Shown here piece by piece: positions 18,435-26,976 of a stretch of DNA of 64,000 bases (position 1 is its first letter; each line of letters opens with the position of its first letter). A model generated the notes under the pieces. It saw only the letters and a program-made list of their open reading frames with translations, searched no databases and had not been told where the DNA came from. The DNA comes from Bacillota bacterium (lineage in GTDB: Bacteria > Bacillota > SHA-98 > UBA4971), in NCBI GenBank assembly GCA_030024085.1, contig JASEJE010000003.1, forward strand, positions 89,316 to 153,315. The letters run 5' to 3'. The translations under genes were made by a program, and so were the position numbers.

Positions 18435-19127
18435 CTAAAGGCTGACGCGGACCTCCATGCAGAGGTCGCGCCGCTTACGCACCTTCTCGGGGATCTCGGG
18501 ATGGACGAGGGAGCCATATGTGTGGAGGAGGCGCCGCAGCTTGGCCTTCACGCGGGTACGCGCGTTGTCCACCGACTTCGAGTCGAGTCCCATGGCCTTG
18601 CCGATCTCACTGGTGGTATAACCCCGGAGCAAGAGGGCGGTCACGGTGTATTCGAGCATCGAGAGGTGGCTGCGCAGGACCTGTTCCACGCGCATCCTTG
18701 CCCACTCGTTCTCCACAACGGCCTCGGGGTCGACGTAGTCGCCTGCCAGGACGTCCAGGACCATCCTGGTCTCCTCCCTGTCCACGTACGAGTAGAGCGA
18801 TATTGCCTGGTTCAGGGCTTTCTGCTTGCTGCTGGTCTGCCGCCGCAGGCTGTTGTAGATCTTCCTGATGATACACAGGTACGCGAAGGAGCTGAACTTC
18901 ACGCCGGGCTTTCCGGGGTCGTACTGGCGGATGGCATCCAAGAGGCCGACAAGGCCGTCCTGCATGAGATCCTCGAAGTCCGAGGCTGCAAGGCCCGGCG
19001 CGGTGGCACGCACTATGTGTCGCACCATCGGGACGTACTTTCGTATGAGGTCGTCTCGCGCAGCCTCCTGGCCAGACCTTGTCCGTTGCAGCAACTCCAG
19101 GTCAAGCTCCTGGTTGGTCTCGGACAT
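18435..19127 (-). CDS. SigH-like sigma-70 family sporulation sigma factor
   Basis: 230 aa RNA polymerase sigma factor. Region 2 is DFEDLMQDGLVGLLDAIRQYDP and FSSFAYLCIIRKIYNSLRR; region 4 helix-turn-helix is YTTSEIGKAMGLDSKSVDNARTRVKAKL. The pattern AxLCIxRxI and the middle VLDVLAGDYVDPEAVV correspond to B. subtilis SigH (AELCITRQI, LLDVISG...NPEE). SigH starts sporulation and competence transcription. Three promoters in this window fit the SigH consensus, one upstream of spoVS 0.6 kb away. It could be a paralogue of SigH, since sigH usually sits near the rpl/rpoB cluster. ATG at 19127 follows GGGGGATAGG. Confidence 0.85.
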   Translation of the reverse strand: MSETNQELDLELLQRTRSGQEAARDDLIRKYVPMVRHIVRATAPGLAASDFEDLMQDGLVGLLDAIRQYDPGKPGVKFSSFAYLCIIRKIYNSLRRQTSSKQKALNQAISLYSYVDREETRMVLDVLAGDYVDPEAVVENEWARMRVEQVLRSHLSMLEYTVTALLLRGYTTSEIGKAMGLDSKSVDNARTRVKAKLRRLLHTYGSLVHPEIPEKVRKRRDLCMEVRVSL

Positions 19128-19300
19128 GTCCTATCCCCCTCGGCAGGCCTTCTTGGCACTCGCTAAATATATACTGACTGCCGGGAAGGAATATGTTCTT
19201 TCGATGGGACATGATCTGCTTCTCAAGTGGGCAAGTTCATTCCGGGCCTGCCTGCCGACGGAGAAGAGGTAGCCGCCGAGATCCCCGTAACGCAATGAAA

Positions 19301-19337
19301 CAGCCCACCTTCACGGCCGGGCCGCGAGTGCGGGCTG
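19301..19337 (-). terminator. Possible terminator after spoVS
   Basis: CAGCCC (minus strand) pairs with GGGCTG across a GC-rich loop that can form an inner hairpin; on the minus strand TTTCATT follows. It is about 70 nt past the spoVS stop. The short stem and weak T-run make this tentative. The rest of 19128-19406 holds only the sigma-gene leader. Confidence 0.35.
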
Positions 19338-19406
19338 CGTGGCATCCATGATCCCCCATAAGATAAGCGGGTATGATTTCCCAGGAAGGTACCTCGCGCA
19401 CCAGCA

Positions 19407-19667
19407 TCACCTGGGCTCGACGATGAACTTTATGGCGGTCCTCTCCTCCCCGTCGATCTGGATCTCCGCGAAAGCTGGGATGGTCACAAGGTCGATTCCG
19501 TTGGGCGCAACGAATCCTCGCGTGATAGCGATTGCCTTGACAGCCTGGTTAACAGCTCCTGCCCCAACCGCCTGAACCTCCGCGGACCCCCTTTCTCTGA
19601 GCACCGCGGCAAGGGCGCCTGCCACCGACTTGGGCTTTGATTGCGCTGATACCTTTAGTACCTCCAC
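19407..19667 (-). CDS. spoVS: Stage V sporulation protein S
   Basis: 86 aa, exactly the family length, nearly identical to other SpoVS: EVLKVSAQSKPKSVAGALA, RERGSAEVQAVGAGAVNQAV, ITRGFVAPNGIDL and DGEERTAIKFIVEPR. Alba-like fold; needed for later sporulation stages and coat assembly in Bacillus, mechanism unclear. Start is GTG at 19667 with GGGAGGT 7 nt upstream. Confidence 0.98.
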   Translation of the reverse strand: MEVLKVSAQSKPKSVAGALAAVLRERGSAEVQAVGAGAVNQAVKAIAITRGFVAPNGIDLVTIPAFAEIQIDGEERTAIKFIVEPR

Positions 19668-19721
19668 GCCTTCTACCTCCCATTCCCAGGTTTTGGACCA
19701 TGCGCTTCTTGCCATATTTAT

Positions 19722-19748
19722 ATTCAACGCCCTATCAGAAGATCCTTC
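19722..19748 (-). promoter_or_regulatory. SigH-type promoter of spoVS
   Basis: Minus strand -35 GAAGGATCT (RnAGGAwWW), 11-nt spacer, -10 GTTGAAT (RnnGAAT). B. subtilis spoVS is known to be SigH dependent. Expected start near 19715, leader about 50 nt. Confidence 0.8.
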
Positions 19749-19766
19749 GTTAGGCGCAATTTCTCG

Positions 19767-20612
19767 CTATTTCGGTATTATTGGTCGAACGCGCGGTCTT
19801 TTTACCTCGTACAACTGGGGCATGAAAGGTGGTGGCTCACCCTTCGCCTCCCTGATCACCTCGCTCTTCCACACCAGCAGCCTGCGGTTGATGGCGTCCA
19901 TGGTGGCGCGCGCCACGGCATCCGTCTCATAGCTCCGCACCGGGGCCGTGCCCACCAGACGCTCCTCGCCCTGCATCCCGATTGCGCTCACGGAGACCAG
20001 GACGACATCCTGGTCGAGCATCTTGATGTGGCGCACCTCCCCTGCCGACAGCATGCTTCGCGTTCGAAGGAACGCCTCCACGGCAGCGACGGTCGCCTGT
20101 GCCACCACCTGGTACTGGCCGTATTTCGTGGCGGGACCCACTGCGGTGCCCGTGTACACCCTGCCCTGGAGGCCGAGTTCCACGATGGAGTCAGCCGCAT
20201 GCTTGCCCAGATTGAGGTACACGCGTTCGATCTTGAGCCTGCGCCCGATGAGCGCCTCCAGCTCCATCTGGGGCATGTCCTTGAACACGCAGACCCCGAT
20301 GCGCCTGTGGTCTATCTTGAGGCCCCACTTCGCGTAGAGCACGGTCTCGATGTCGCGCACGAGTTCCTGGGGCGAACGCAGCTCGATGGACGTGCAGTGA
20401 ACCTCGGTAATCATGCGCTTGCCGTCCACGATGATCTTCACTGCGTTCAGGCCGGGGATCTGGGAGAGCACCTCGTTGATGTCGTCGATGTCTACATCCT
20501 CGGGGACGATGTCGTTGTACGGGATCTTGCGCCATTCGGGTCCCAGCTCATGCCAGGCCAGCCGGCGGCGCGGGATCCGGCTTTCCCTCGTCTCGCCCTG
20601 GGTCTTCGCCAC
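19767..20612 (-). CDS. Unrecognised conserved-looking protein, two alpha/beta repeats
   Basis: 281 aa, cytosolic, no signal or membrane segment. I do not recognise the family. N-terminal part has an ACT-like pattern: PGLNAVKIIVDGKRMITEVH, then SPQELVRDIETVLYAKWGLKIDHRRIGVCVF. The C-terminal part contains QGRVYTGTAVGP, YQVVAQATVAAVEAFL and later VRSYETDAVARATMDAINRRLL, two 'xATxxAxxxxL' helices after strand pairs, resembling a small dimer-forming alpha/beta domain. Start chosen at GTG 20612 because AGGGAGGGG lies 6 nt upstream; it then overlaps the rnc 3' end by 65 nt. Lies between rnc and spoVS, so it may be co-transcribed with rnc. No function inferred. Confidence 0.8.
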   Translation of the reverse strand: MAKTQGETRESRIPRRRLAWHELGPEWRKIPYNDIVPEDVDIDDINEVLSQIPGLNAVKIIVDGKRMITEVHCTSIELRSPQELVRDIETVLYAKWGLKIDHRRIGVCVFKDMPQMELEALIGRRLKIERVYLNLGKHAADSIVELGLQGRVYTGTAVGPATKYGQYQVVAQATVAAVEAFLRTRSMLSAGEVRHIKMLDQDVVLVSVSAIGMQGEERLVGTAPVRSYETDAVARATMDAINRRLLVWKSEVIREAKGEPPPFMPQLYEVKRPRVRPIIPK

Positions 20613-21405
20613 AGACTTCCCCTCCCTGGACACAGGCGCTTCCGGCCGCCGGCAGAACACCGATACGGGCGAGCGCGTGAGCTGCCGCGGCCTGCTCCGC
20701 CGTTTTCTTCGTCTTCCCACGCCCGAGGCCTATGGGTCCGTCCTCCGACTTCACCACCACAGTGAAGGTCTTGTCGTGATCCGGACCCTCCTCGCCCACG
20801 ACCTGGTACTCGGGAATGGATTTCTCCCTTTTCTGAAAGAATTCCTGCAGGATGGCTTTGTAATTTCGCACGGCCTGTCCATCCCTGGCGGCGCCCATTC
20901 CCGAGCCTGGCGCAAGCTCCCGCACTGCGAGCTGTCTTGCGGCATCGAGGCCCTGATCCAGGAAAACCGCACCCAGGACGGCCTCCAACGCGTCGGCCAG
21001 CACTGAAGGCAGGCTGCGCCCGCCTGTGACCTCCAGGCTGTGGCCCAGGCGCAAAAACGGGCCGATGCCAAGCCGCCTTGCCGCCTCCGCGAGGGCCGCC
21101 TCGCTGACGGACCGCCCGAGCATGGCCGAAAGCTCCCCCTCCGGGGCCTCCGGGTGAGTTGTGTAGAGGTGCCACGCCGTCACCAGCTTGAGCACGGCAT
21201 CGCCCAGGAACTCCAGGCGCTCGTTGCCGGCAAGGGGCCCGCCACCCACGAACGAGCTGTGGGTCACCGCCTCGGCAAGAAGCCGCTGGTCCTTGAACCG
21301 GACACCGAGGATCCCCTCGAGTCGCCCGACGTCGGCGTGCCCCGGCTCTGCGTCGCCGGGGGTACCCCCGTTCCCGGCCTTGCCGCCGGACTCCAGACCA
21401 TCCAT
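20548..21405 (-). CDS. rnc: Ribonuclease III
   Basis: Double-strand RNA endonuclease for rRNA and mRNA processing. 285 aa, longer than usual because of a Gly-rich N-terminus (about 25 aa) and a Pro/Gly tail. RNase III signature NERLEFLGDAVL and second acidic motif LADALEAVLGAVFLDQG; dsRNA-binding domain NYKAILQEFFQK... KTAEQAAAAHALARI. GGGAGGGG precedes the ATG. Confidence 0.96.
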   Translation of the reverse strand: MDGLESGGKAGNGGTPGDAEPGHADVGRLEGILGVRFKDQRLLAEAVTHSSFVGGGPLAGNERLEFLGDAVLKLVTAWHLYTTHPEAPEGELSAMLGRSVSEAALAEAARRLGIGPFLRLGHSLEVTGGRSLPSVLADALEAVLGAVFLDQGLDAARQLAVRELAPGSGMGAARDGQAVRNYKAILQEFFQKREKSIPEYQVVGEEGPDHDKTFTVVVKSEDGPIGLGRGKTKKTAEQAAAAHALARIGVLPAAGSACVQGGEVCGEDPGRDEGKPDPAPPAGLA

Positions 21406-21432
21406 GATGATATACCCCTCCCGGCGCAGAGA

Positions 21433-21529
21433 GGGGAGGCCAGAGCATCCCCAGCCTCCCCCGTCTCACGCTTCATGTCGTTGTCCCGACAGATATGCTC
21501 TGATCCGGCCATTTGTCTCTGGGCCGGAT
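21433..21529 (-). other. Two hairpins between fabF and rnc
   Basis: GGGGAGGC (21433-21440) pairs with GCCTCCCC (21454-21461); ATCCGGCC (21503-21510) pairs with GGCCGGAT (21522-21529). Neither is followed by a clear T-run on the minus strand, so they may be weak terminators of the fab operon or processing sites. Nothing else is seen in the 224-bp gap. Confidence 0.5.
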
Positions 21530-21629
21530 TCCGCCCGCCCACTCTCCTGGTTGTCCCCGCGCAGCAGGGCGGCGGCGACCGACCACGGTGTGCCATCGCA
21601 GAGAGCGGAGCGAACTTCGCCCATCCGCC

Positions 21630-22871
21630 CTAGCGCTCGTATCTCTTCAGAACGACCACACCGTTGTGCCCACCGAACCCGAACGAGTTGGACATCGCGA
21701 CGTCCACCTGGGCCCTCCGCGCCACGTTGGGCACGTAATCGAGGTCGCAGTCGGGATCCGGCTCCTCATAGTTGATGGTCGCAGGGACGATGCCGGTGGT
21801 GATGGCGAATACGCATGCGGCCGCCCCCACCCCGCCCGCTGCGCCAAGCAGGTGCCCTGTCATGGACTTGGTCGAGCTCACCGCCACCTTCGTCGCCCCG
21901 GGCCCGAACAGATTCTTGATAGCAACGGTCTCGCACCTGTCGTTGAGGGGCGTCGAGGTGCCGTGGGCGTTGATGTAGTCCACGTCGGCAGGAGAAAGAC
22001 CTGCGTCCAGGAGCGCCCTCTGCATCGCAAGGAGTGCACCCTCGCCTCCGGGGTCCGGCTCGACGATGTGGTACGCGTCGTCGCTCGCACCGTATCCCGC
22101 GACCTCGGCGCATGGAAGCGCGCCGCGCCTTCTGGCATGCTCCAGGCTTTCGAGGACCAGCACCACGCTGCCCTCCCCCATGACAAAGCCGTCACGGCCC
22201 CTGTCAAACGGCCGGCACGCCTTCTCCGGCTCATCGTTCCTGCGAGACATGGCCCGAAGCGAGCAGAACCCCGCGAACCCGGCAGGTGTAATGCTGGCCT
22301 CCGCGCCGCCAGCCAGCATTACGTCGGCATCGCCCCTCTGGATGGTCCGGAAGGCTTCGCCGATGGCGTGAGTCGCGGCGGCGCATGCGGTCGTCACCGT
22401 GAGGTTCGGTCCCCTGGCGCCCGTGAGGATGGCCACCTGGCCCGAGGCCATGTTCGGAATCATCATCGGGATGAAGAACGGGCTGACCCGGCGCGGCCCT
22501 TCGGAGTGCAGTACCCCCACCTGTTCCTCGAGAGTCTCCAGGCCCCCGATGCCACACCCCATCACAACCCCGACGCGATCTCGGTTGGCCCTGTCCACCG
22601 TAAGCCCGGCATCCCCAAGGGCCATCCGCGCGGCCGCCACCGCGAACTGCGCGAATCTGGCCAGCCGGTGAGCCTCGCGCTCCGTCATGAAGTCCGTGGC
22701 GACGAAGTCGCGCACCTCCCCGGCCATCTGCGTCCTGAAAGACGACGGATCGAACCTGGTGACACGGCCTATGCCGTTCCTTGAAGTCCGGAGCCCCTCG
22801 AAAAAGGCGTCTTTGCCCACTCCGACAGGGGTGACAGCGCCAAGACCGGTCACCACCACTCGCGGTTTCAT
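21630..22871 (-). CDS. fabF: 3-oxoacyl-ACP synthase II
   Basis: Elongating condensing enzyme of fatty acid synthesis. 413 aa from MKPRVVVTGLGAVTP, with GGTGAGGGA upstream. Catalytic Cys in TVTTACAAATHAIGEAF, His in NAHGTSTPLND and in SSTKSMTGHLLGAAGG; C-terminal NSFGFGGHNG. Last gene of the fab cluster in transcription order plsX-fabH-fabD-fabG-acpP-fabF. Confidence 0.97.
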   Translation of the reverse strand: MKPRVVVTGLGAVTPVGVGKDAFFEGLRTSRNGIGRVTRFDPSSFRTQMAGEVRDFVATDFMTEREAHRLARFAQFAVAAARMALGDAGLTVDRANRDRVGVVMGCGIGGLETLEEQVGVLHSEGPRRVSPFFIPMMIPNMASGQVAILTGARGPNLTVTTACAAATHAIGEAFRTIQRGDADVMLAGGAEASITPAGFAGFCSLRAMSRRNDEPEKACRPFDRGRDGFVMGEGSVVLVLESLEHARRRGALPCAEVAGYGASDDAYHIVEPDPGGEGALLAMQRALLDAGLSPADVDYINAHGTSTPLNDRCETVAIKNLFGPGATKVAVSSTKSMTGHLLGAAGGVGAAACVFAITTGIVPATINYEEPDPDCDLDYVPNVARRAQVDVAMSNSFGFGGHNGVVVLKRYER

Positions 22872-22939
22872 TCCCTCACCCCACACGGGACGCCGCGCCC
22901 GTCCTCTCCCGCGAACACGCGCAGGCGCGGTCGCCGATT

Positions 22940-23203
22940 TCACTCCTGGTCAGAGACCTTCTCGAGGATGAACTCGACGATGTCCTGAACCGTCGTGTCC
23001 TCGGCGATCTCCACGTCAAGCGTCCCGAGATCGAACTCGCGGTCGAGCTCGTCGCCGATGCTCATCCTGGTGGCAGAGTCGGCGTAAAGGTCATTCATGG
23101 TGGCGTCCCACGTCACCAGCGACTCGTCCACCTTCGCCTCTCTCACGATGATCTTCTTGACCTTCTCGAAGATTTCCTCCGCCCTCGGCTCCATCTCACC
23201 CAT
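22940..23203 (-). CDS. acpP: Acyl carrier protein, atypical motif
   Basis: 87 aa, between fabG and fabF as expected. The phosphopantetheine serine is in ADSATRMSI; most ACPs have DSLDxVEL, so residues after the Ser are divergent (Ala for Leu, Arg for Val). The acidic helix-loop character (DELDREFDLGTLDVEIAEDT) is kept. GGGGAGGT 8 nt before ATG. Probably the main ACP given its position; a specialised ACP is possible. Confidence 0.9.
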   Translation of the reverse strand: MGEMEPRAEEIFEKVKKIIVREAKVDESLVTWDATMNDLYADSATRMSIGDELDREFDLGTLDVEIAEDTTVQDIVEFILEKVSDQE

Positions 23204-23253
23204 TTCCGTTCACCTCCCCTGACACAATGCTTTGAGCGGCAACCGGCCGCCCG

Positions 23254-23997
23254 CTACATTGCCAGGCCCCCGTCGACGCACAGGACCTGGCCGGTTATGT
23301 AGCCTGCCTCATCAGACGCCAGGAAGACGCACGCCGCAGCCACTTCATCCGCTGTGCCGAGACGTCCCAGAGGTACGCCTGCGAGCAACTTCGCCTTCAC
23401 GTCTTCCTTCAGCGAGGTAGTCATGCCGGCATCGATGAGCCCTGGTGCGATGGCGTTCACGGTGATGCCGCGCATCGCAAGCTCCCGGGCCGCGGCCCTG
23501 GTCAGGCCTATCACGCCGGCCTTGGCCGCCGAGTAATTGGCCTGGCCGGCGTTGCCCATGACGCCGGCCACGGAAGAGATGTTTATTATCCTGCCCTGGC
23601 GCCGGCGGAACATCCTCCTGCCCACGGCCCGGGTGAAATTGAAGACCCCTCCGAGGTTCACCCGGAGGACGTCGTCCCACTCCGCGTCTGTCATGCGGAT
23701 GAGGAAGTTGTCCCGGCGTATCCCGGCGTTGTTCACGAGGATGTCAATGCAGGAGAAGCGCTCACATATGCGCTCGCAGGCATCCTCCACGTCCCGGGAC
23801 GACGTGACGTCACAGGCGAGGGCCATGGCCTGCCTGCCCATCCCTTCGATCTTGCGGGCCATCTCCTCGGCCGCGGCCAGGTTACGGCCCGCCACCACCG
23901 CCACGTCAGCGCCTTCCCGAGCAAGCGCCTCCGCGCATGCTTGGCCTATCCCACCGGATGCCCCGGTCACAACGGCGACCTTGCCCGCCAGCCTCAT
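23254..23997 (-). CDS. fabG: 3-oxoacyl-ACP reductase
   Basis: NADPH-dependent SDR enzyme. 247 aa from MRLAGKVAVVTGASGGIGQA. NNAG motif, catalytic Ser in NISSVAGVMGNAGQ, YSAAK with Tyr/Lys, APGLIDAGMT, C-terminal ITGQVLCVDGGLAM. Start ATG immediately follows the fabD stop. Confidence 0.96.
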   Translation of the reverse strand: MRLAGKVAVVTGASGGIGQACAEALAREGADVAVVAGRNLAAAEEMARKIEGMGRQAMALACDVTSSRDVEDACERICERFSCIDILVNNAGIRRDNFLIRMTDAEWDDVLRVNLGGVFNFTRAVGRRMFRRRQGRIINISSVAGVMGNAGQANYSAAKAGVIGLTRAAARELAMRGITVNAIAPGLIDAGMTTSLKEDVKAKLLAGVPLGRLGTADEVAAACVFLASDEAGYITGQVLCVDGGLAM

Positions 23998-23998
23998 A

Positions 23999-24946
23999 TT
24001 ACAGGACCCCCTCGACGAATTCAAGCGTGTCTTCCAGAGGCGCCGCCGCCTCAGCTGCGACTACCGCCGCTTCGGGCACGATCCGCCTGACAAGGCCAGT
24101 GAGTGCCTTGCCGGGGCCGACCTCCACGAACACCCTGGCTCCAGCCTGCCACATGAACTTCACCGACTCCTCCCACAATACAGGTGAGCATATCTGCCGC
24201 GCAAGCAGCGCCCGCACCTCGGACGCGCCCCGGGCGGCCCAACCGGTCACGTTGCACACACAGGGCACGGTGGGGTCCAGTATCTCCACCTTCGCAAGCT
24301 CGGCCTCGAAGGCGACCGCGGCCGGCGCCATCATCCTCGAATGGAACGGCCCGGTGACCTTGAGGGGAATCACACGGCGCGCGCCCGCCTCGCTGCATAG
24401 TTCCCCTGCTTTGCTGACGGCGGCGGCCTCGCCGGAGATCACGGTCTGATCCGGCGCGTTGAAGTTGGCAGGCTCGACCTCCCCTGCTCCAGCCCGGCGA
24501 GCAGCCTCGCAGCACTGCTCGACCGCGTCGCGCCCGAGGCCGATGACAGCAGCCATGGCCCCCACCCCGGGAGGCACGGCCTTCTGCATCAGTTCCCCGC
24601 GCGCCCTTACCAGCTGGAGCGCCTCCGCGAACCCGAGGGAGCCTGCAGCCACGAGAGCCGAGTACTCTCCCAGGCTGTGCCCGGCGACTATGCCTGGCCG
24701 GGCTCCCATGGCCCTCAACACCTCGAACACGGCCACGCTCGTCGCAAGCACCGCGGGCTGGGTGTTCCGGGTAAGGGCCAGGTCATCGGGCGAGCCTTGA
24801 AAACACATCTCAGATATGGAAAACCCAAGGACTCTGTCGGCCTCGTCGAAGACCCGCCGCGCCTCCGGGTATCGCGAAGCCAGATCCCGACCCATGCCGG
24901 CATATTGGGACCCCTGCCCCGGGAACACGAAGGCCACCTTATGCAT
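23999..24946 (-). CDS. fabD: Malonyl-CoA:ACP transacylase
   Basis: 315 aa. N-terminal FVFPGQGSQYAGMG, nucleophile in GHSLGEYSALVA, His in VTGPFHSRMMAP, Gln in NFNAPDQTVISG, C-terminal FVEVGPGKALTGLV. I chose the ATG at 24946 (HKVAFVFPGQG) with AGGA 8 nt upstream; it overlaps the fabH stop region. Confidence 0.96.
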   Translation of the reverse strand: MHKVAFVFPGQGSQYAGMGRDLASRYPEARRVFDEADRVLGFSISEMCFQGSPDDLALTRNTQPAVLATSVAVFEVLRAMGARPGIVAGHSLGEYSALVAAGSLGFAEALQLVRARGELMQKAVPPGVGAMAAVIGLGRDAVEQCCEAARRAGAGEVEPANFNAPDQTVISGEAAAVSKAGELCSEAGARRVIPLKVTGPFHSRMMAPAAVAFEAELAKVEILDPTVPCVCNVTGWAARGASEVRALLARQICSPVLWEESVKFMWQAGARVFVEVGPGKALTGLVRRIVPEAAVVAAEAAAPLEDTLEFVEGVL

Positions 24947-25958
24947 GAAACTCATCCTTGCACCAGCGCAGTATGGCGGCGCCCCACGTAAGACCGGCCC
25001 CGAAGCCGACCAGGAGCACACGGTCGCCCGTTTTCAGCTTCCCGGTCCTGGAAGCTTCATCGAGCGCGATCGGAATGGACGCAGCCGAGGTATTCCCGAA
25101 CCTCGCCACGTTCGAATACACCTTCTCGGGGGATCCGAGCCGCTCGGCCGCGAGGTCGATGAGCCTCTGGTTGGCCTGATGAGGGATGACGACGTCGATG
25201 TCGCCCTCGGCGAGCCCCGCTCTCTCGAGAACCTCTCGGGTCGCCTCCACCATGATCCTCACCGCGAACCTGTACACCTGGTTCCCCTGCATGTGGATGT
25301 AATGCATGCCCTGGTCCACCGTGTCATGGGATGCCGGGTGGGCCGACCCGCCTGCCGGCAGGGTGAGCACCTCGCCCCGGGCCCCGTCCGCTCCGAGGAC
25401 GAACGCAAGGAGTCCGTCGCCGCGTTCGAGCGGCCTCACGAGCGCTGCTCCGGCCCCGTCCCCAAAGAGCACACAGGTATTGCGGTCACTCCAGTTCGTT
25501 ATCCGGGACAGAGTCTCGGCACCGATGACTAGGACCTTGCTGTACCTGCCCGCCGCCACCAGGTCATGCGCCATCGAAAGCGCGTACACGAACCCTGTGC
25601 AACCCGCTCCGATGTCGAAAGCAGCCGCGTTCGTCGCCCCGATCTTCGCCTGCACGACGCACGCGCACGATGGAAACGGCATGTCCGGCGTCACCGTCGC
25701 CACTATGATGAGGTCAACTTCCCCGGCACTCACCCCGGCATCGTCCAGGGCGGCTGCTGCGGCCTGCGCCGCCAGGTCCGAGGTCACCTCTCCGTTCCGC
25801 GCGATCCGTCTCTCCCTGATCCCGGTGCGCTCCACGATCCATTCATCGCTCGTGTCCACCATCTTCTCCAGGTCGAAGTTGGTGAGCACGCGTTCAGGCA
25901 CGCAAGCGCCCGTCCCCGCGATGCCGGCCCCCCGCAGGGCCTGCACACTAGATTGCAC
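24939..25958 (-). CDS. fabH: 3-oxoacyl-ACP synthase III
   Basis: Initiates fatty acid chains from acyl-CoA and malonyl-ACP. 339 aa. Cys in FDIGAGCTGFVYAL, His in VIPHQANQRLI, Asn in RFGNTSAASIP; DTSDEWIVERTGIRERRI is typical. GTG at 25958 has GGAGG 8 nt upstream inside the plsX 3' end. Confidence 0.97.
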   Translation of the reverse strand: MQSSVQALRGAGIAGTGACVPERVLTNFDLEKMVDTSDEWIVERTGIRERRIARNGEVTSDLAAQAAAAALDDAGVSAGEVDLIIVATVTPDMPFPSCACVVQAKIGATNAAAFDIGAGCTGFVYALSMAHDLVAAGRYSKVLVIGAETLSRITNWSDRNTCVLFGDGAGAALVRPLERGDGLLAFVLGADGARGEVLTLPAGGSAHPASHDTVDQGMHYIHMQGNQVYRFAVRIMVEATREVLERAGLAEGDIDVVIPHQANQRLIDLAAERLGSPEKVYSNVARFGNTSAASIPIALDEASRTGKLKTGDRVLLVGFGAGLTWGAAILRWCKDEFHA

Positions 25959-26976
25959 TATCGTTTCCTCCCTCGTGCGCTCCGGCTCCGATCGCCGCTG
26001 CAATGGCATCCGCGATTCCAGCCTCGCACGCCGCCTTCGCAGTGCGTATCGCGTTCTTGATGGCTTTCGCCCTGGATCGACCGTGCGCTATGACCGTCAC
26101 GCCGTTCACCCCGAGGAGCAGGGCACCTCCATACTCCGAGTAATCCATCCGCCTGGCGAGCGCCTTCAGCGCTGGGCGCGCAAGAAGGGCCCCTATCTTG
26201 CAAACGGGGCTCCTGCTTATGGACTCCTTCAGCATGGAGACGATGGCCTCGCCGACACCCTCGGCCAGCTTCAACACGATGTTGCCCGTGAACCCGTCTG
26301 TCACGACGACGTCGGCCCTGCCAAACGGGATATCCTTCGCCTCGATGTTGCCGATGAAATTCAGACCTGATTTTCGAAGGAGTTCATGGGACGCGATCAC
26401 GAGCTCCGTGCCCTTGGTCTCCTCTTCGCCGTTGCTGAGGAGCCCAATGGCGGGCTCGGGCCTTGCCATGACGCTTCTCGCGTACGCCGCCCCCATCTGG
26501 GCGAAGCTCAGAACGTGATGCGGCCTGCACTCGGAGTTGGCGCCTCCGTCGATGAGGAGGCAGTATCCGGTCGTGGTTGGGAATACCGTGGCTATGGCCG
26601 GCCTATCCACGCCCCTTATGCGCTTCTGCCTCATGATGGCGGCGATCATGGCGGCACCCGTGTTGCCTGCCGACACCATCGCTTCCGCCTCACCCTTTGC
26701 CACCAGCTCCGATGCGACCAGCACGGATGCGTCGCGCATTCTGCGCAGGGCGTCCACCGGATGATGCTCGTCCATGGGCACCACGCTGCCGGAGTGGACC
26801 ACCGATATCGACGGTCGCCCTTCGCTACCCAGCGCGGCAAGCCTCTCCTCGATCCTCTCCCTGTCGCCCACAAGCACTATCTCGACGCCAAGCTCCTTCG
26901 CTGCCAGCACGGCGCCGCCGACGGTCTCCCCCGGGGCGTGGTCTCCTCCCATGGCATCAAGGGCGATCCTCATCAT
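25948..26976 (-). CDS. plsX: Phosphate acyltransferase PlsX
   Basis: Converts acyl-ACP to acyl-phosphate, first step of phospholipid synthesis; its acyl-phosphate pool is also fed by FakAB (see fakA/degV here). 342 aa from MMRIALDAMGGDHAPG, with GGAGGT upstream. Motifs MVSAGNTGAAM, LIDGGANSECRP, SNGEEETKGTEL, DVVVTDGFTGNIVLK. Overlaps the fapR 3' end by 20 nt. Confidence 0.97.
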   Translation of the reverse strand: MMRIALDAMGGDHAPGETVGGAVLAAKELGVEIVLVGDRERIEERLAALGSEGRPSISVVHSGSVVPMDEHHPVDALRRMRDASVLVASELVAKGEAEAMVSAGNTGAAMIAAIMRQKRIRGVDRPAIATVFPTTTGYCLLIDGGANSECRPHHVLSFAQMGAAYARSVMARPEPAIGLLSNGEEETKGTELVIASHELLRKSGLNFIGNIEAKDIPFGRADVVVTDGFTGNIVLKLAEGVGEAIVSMLKESISRSPVCKIGALLARPALKALARRMDYSEYGGALLLGVNGVTVIAHGRSRAKAIKNAIRTAKAACEAGIADAIAAAIGAGAHEGGNDSAI

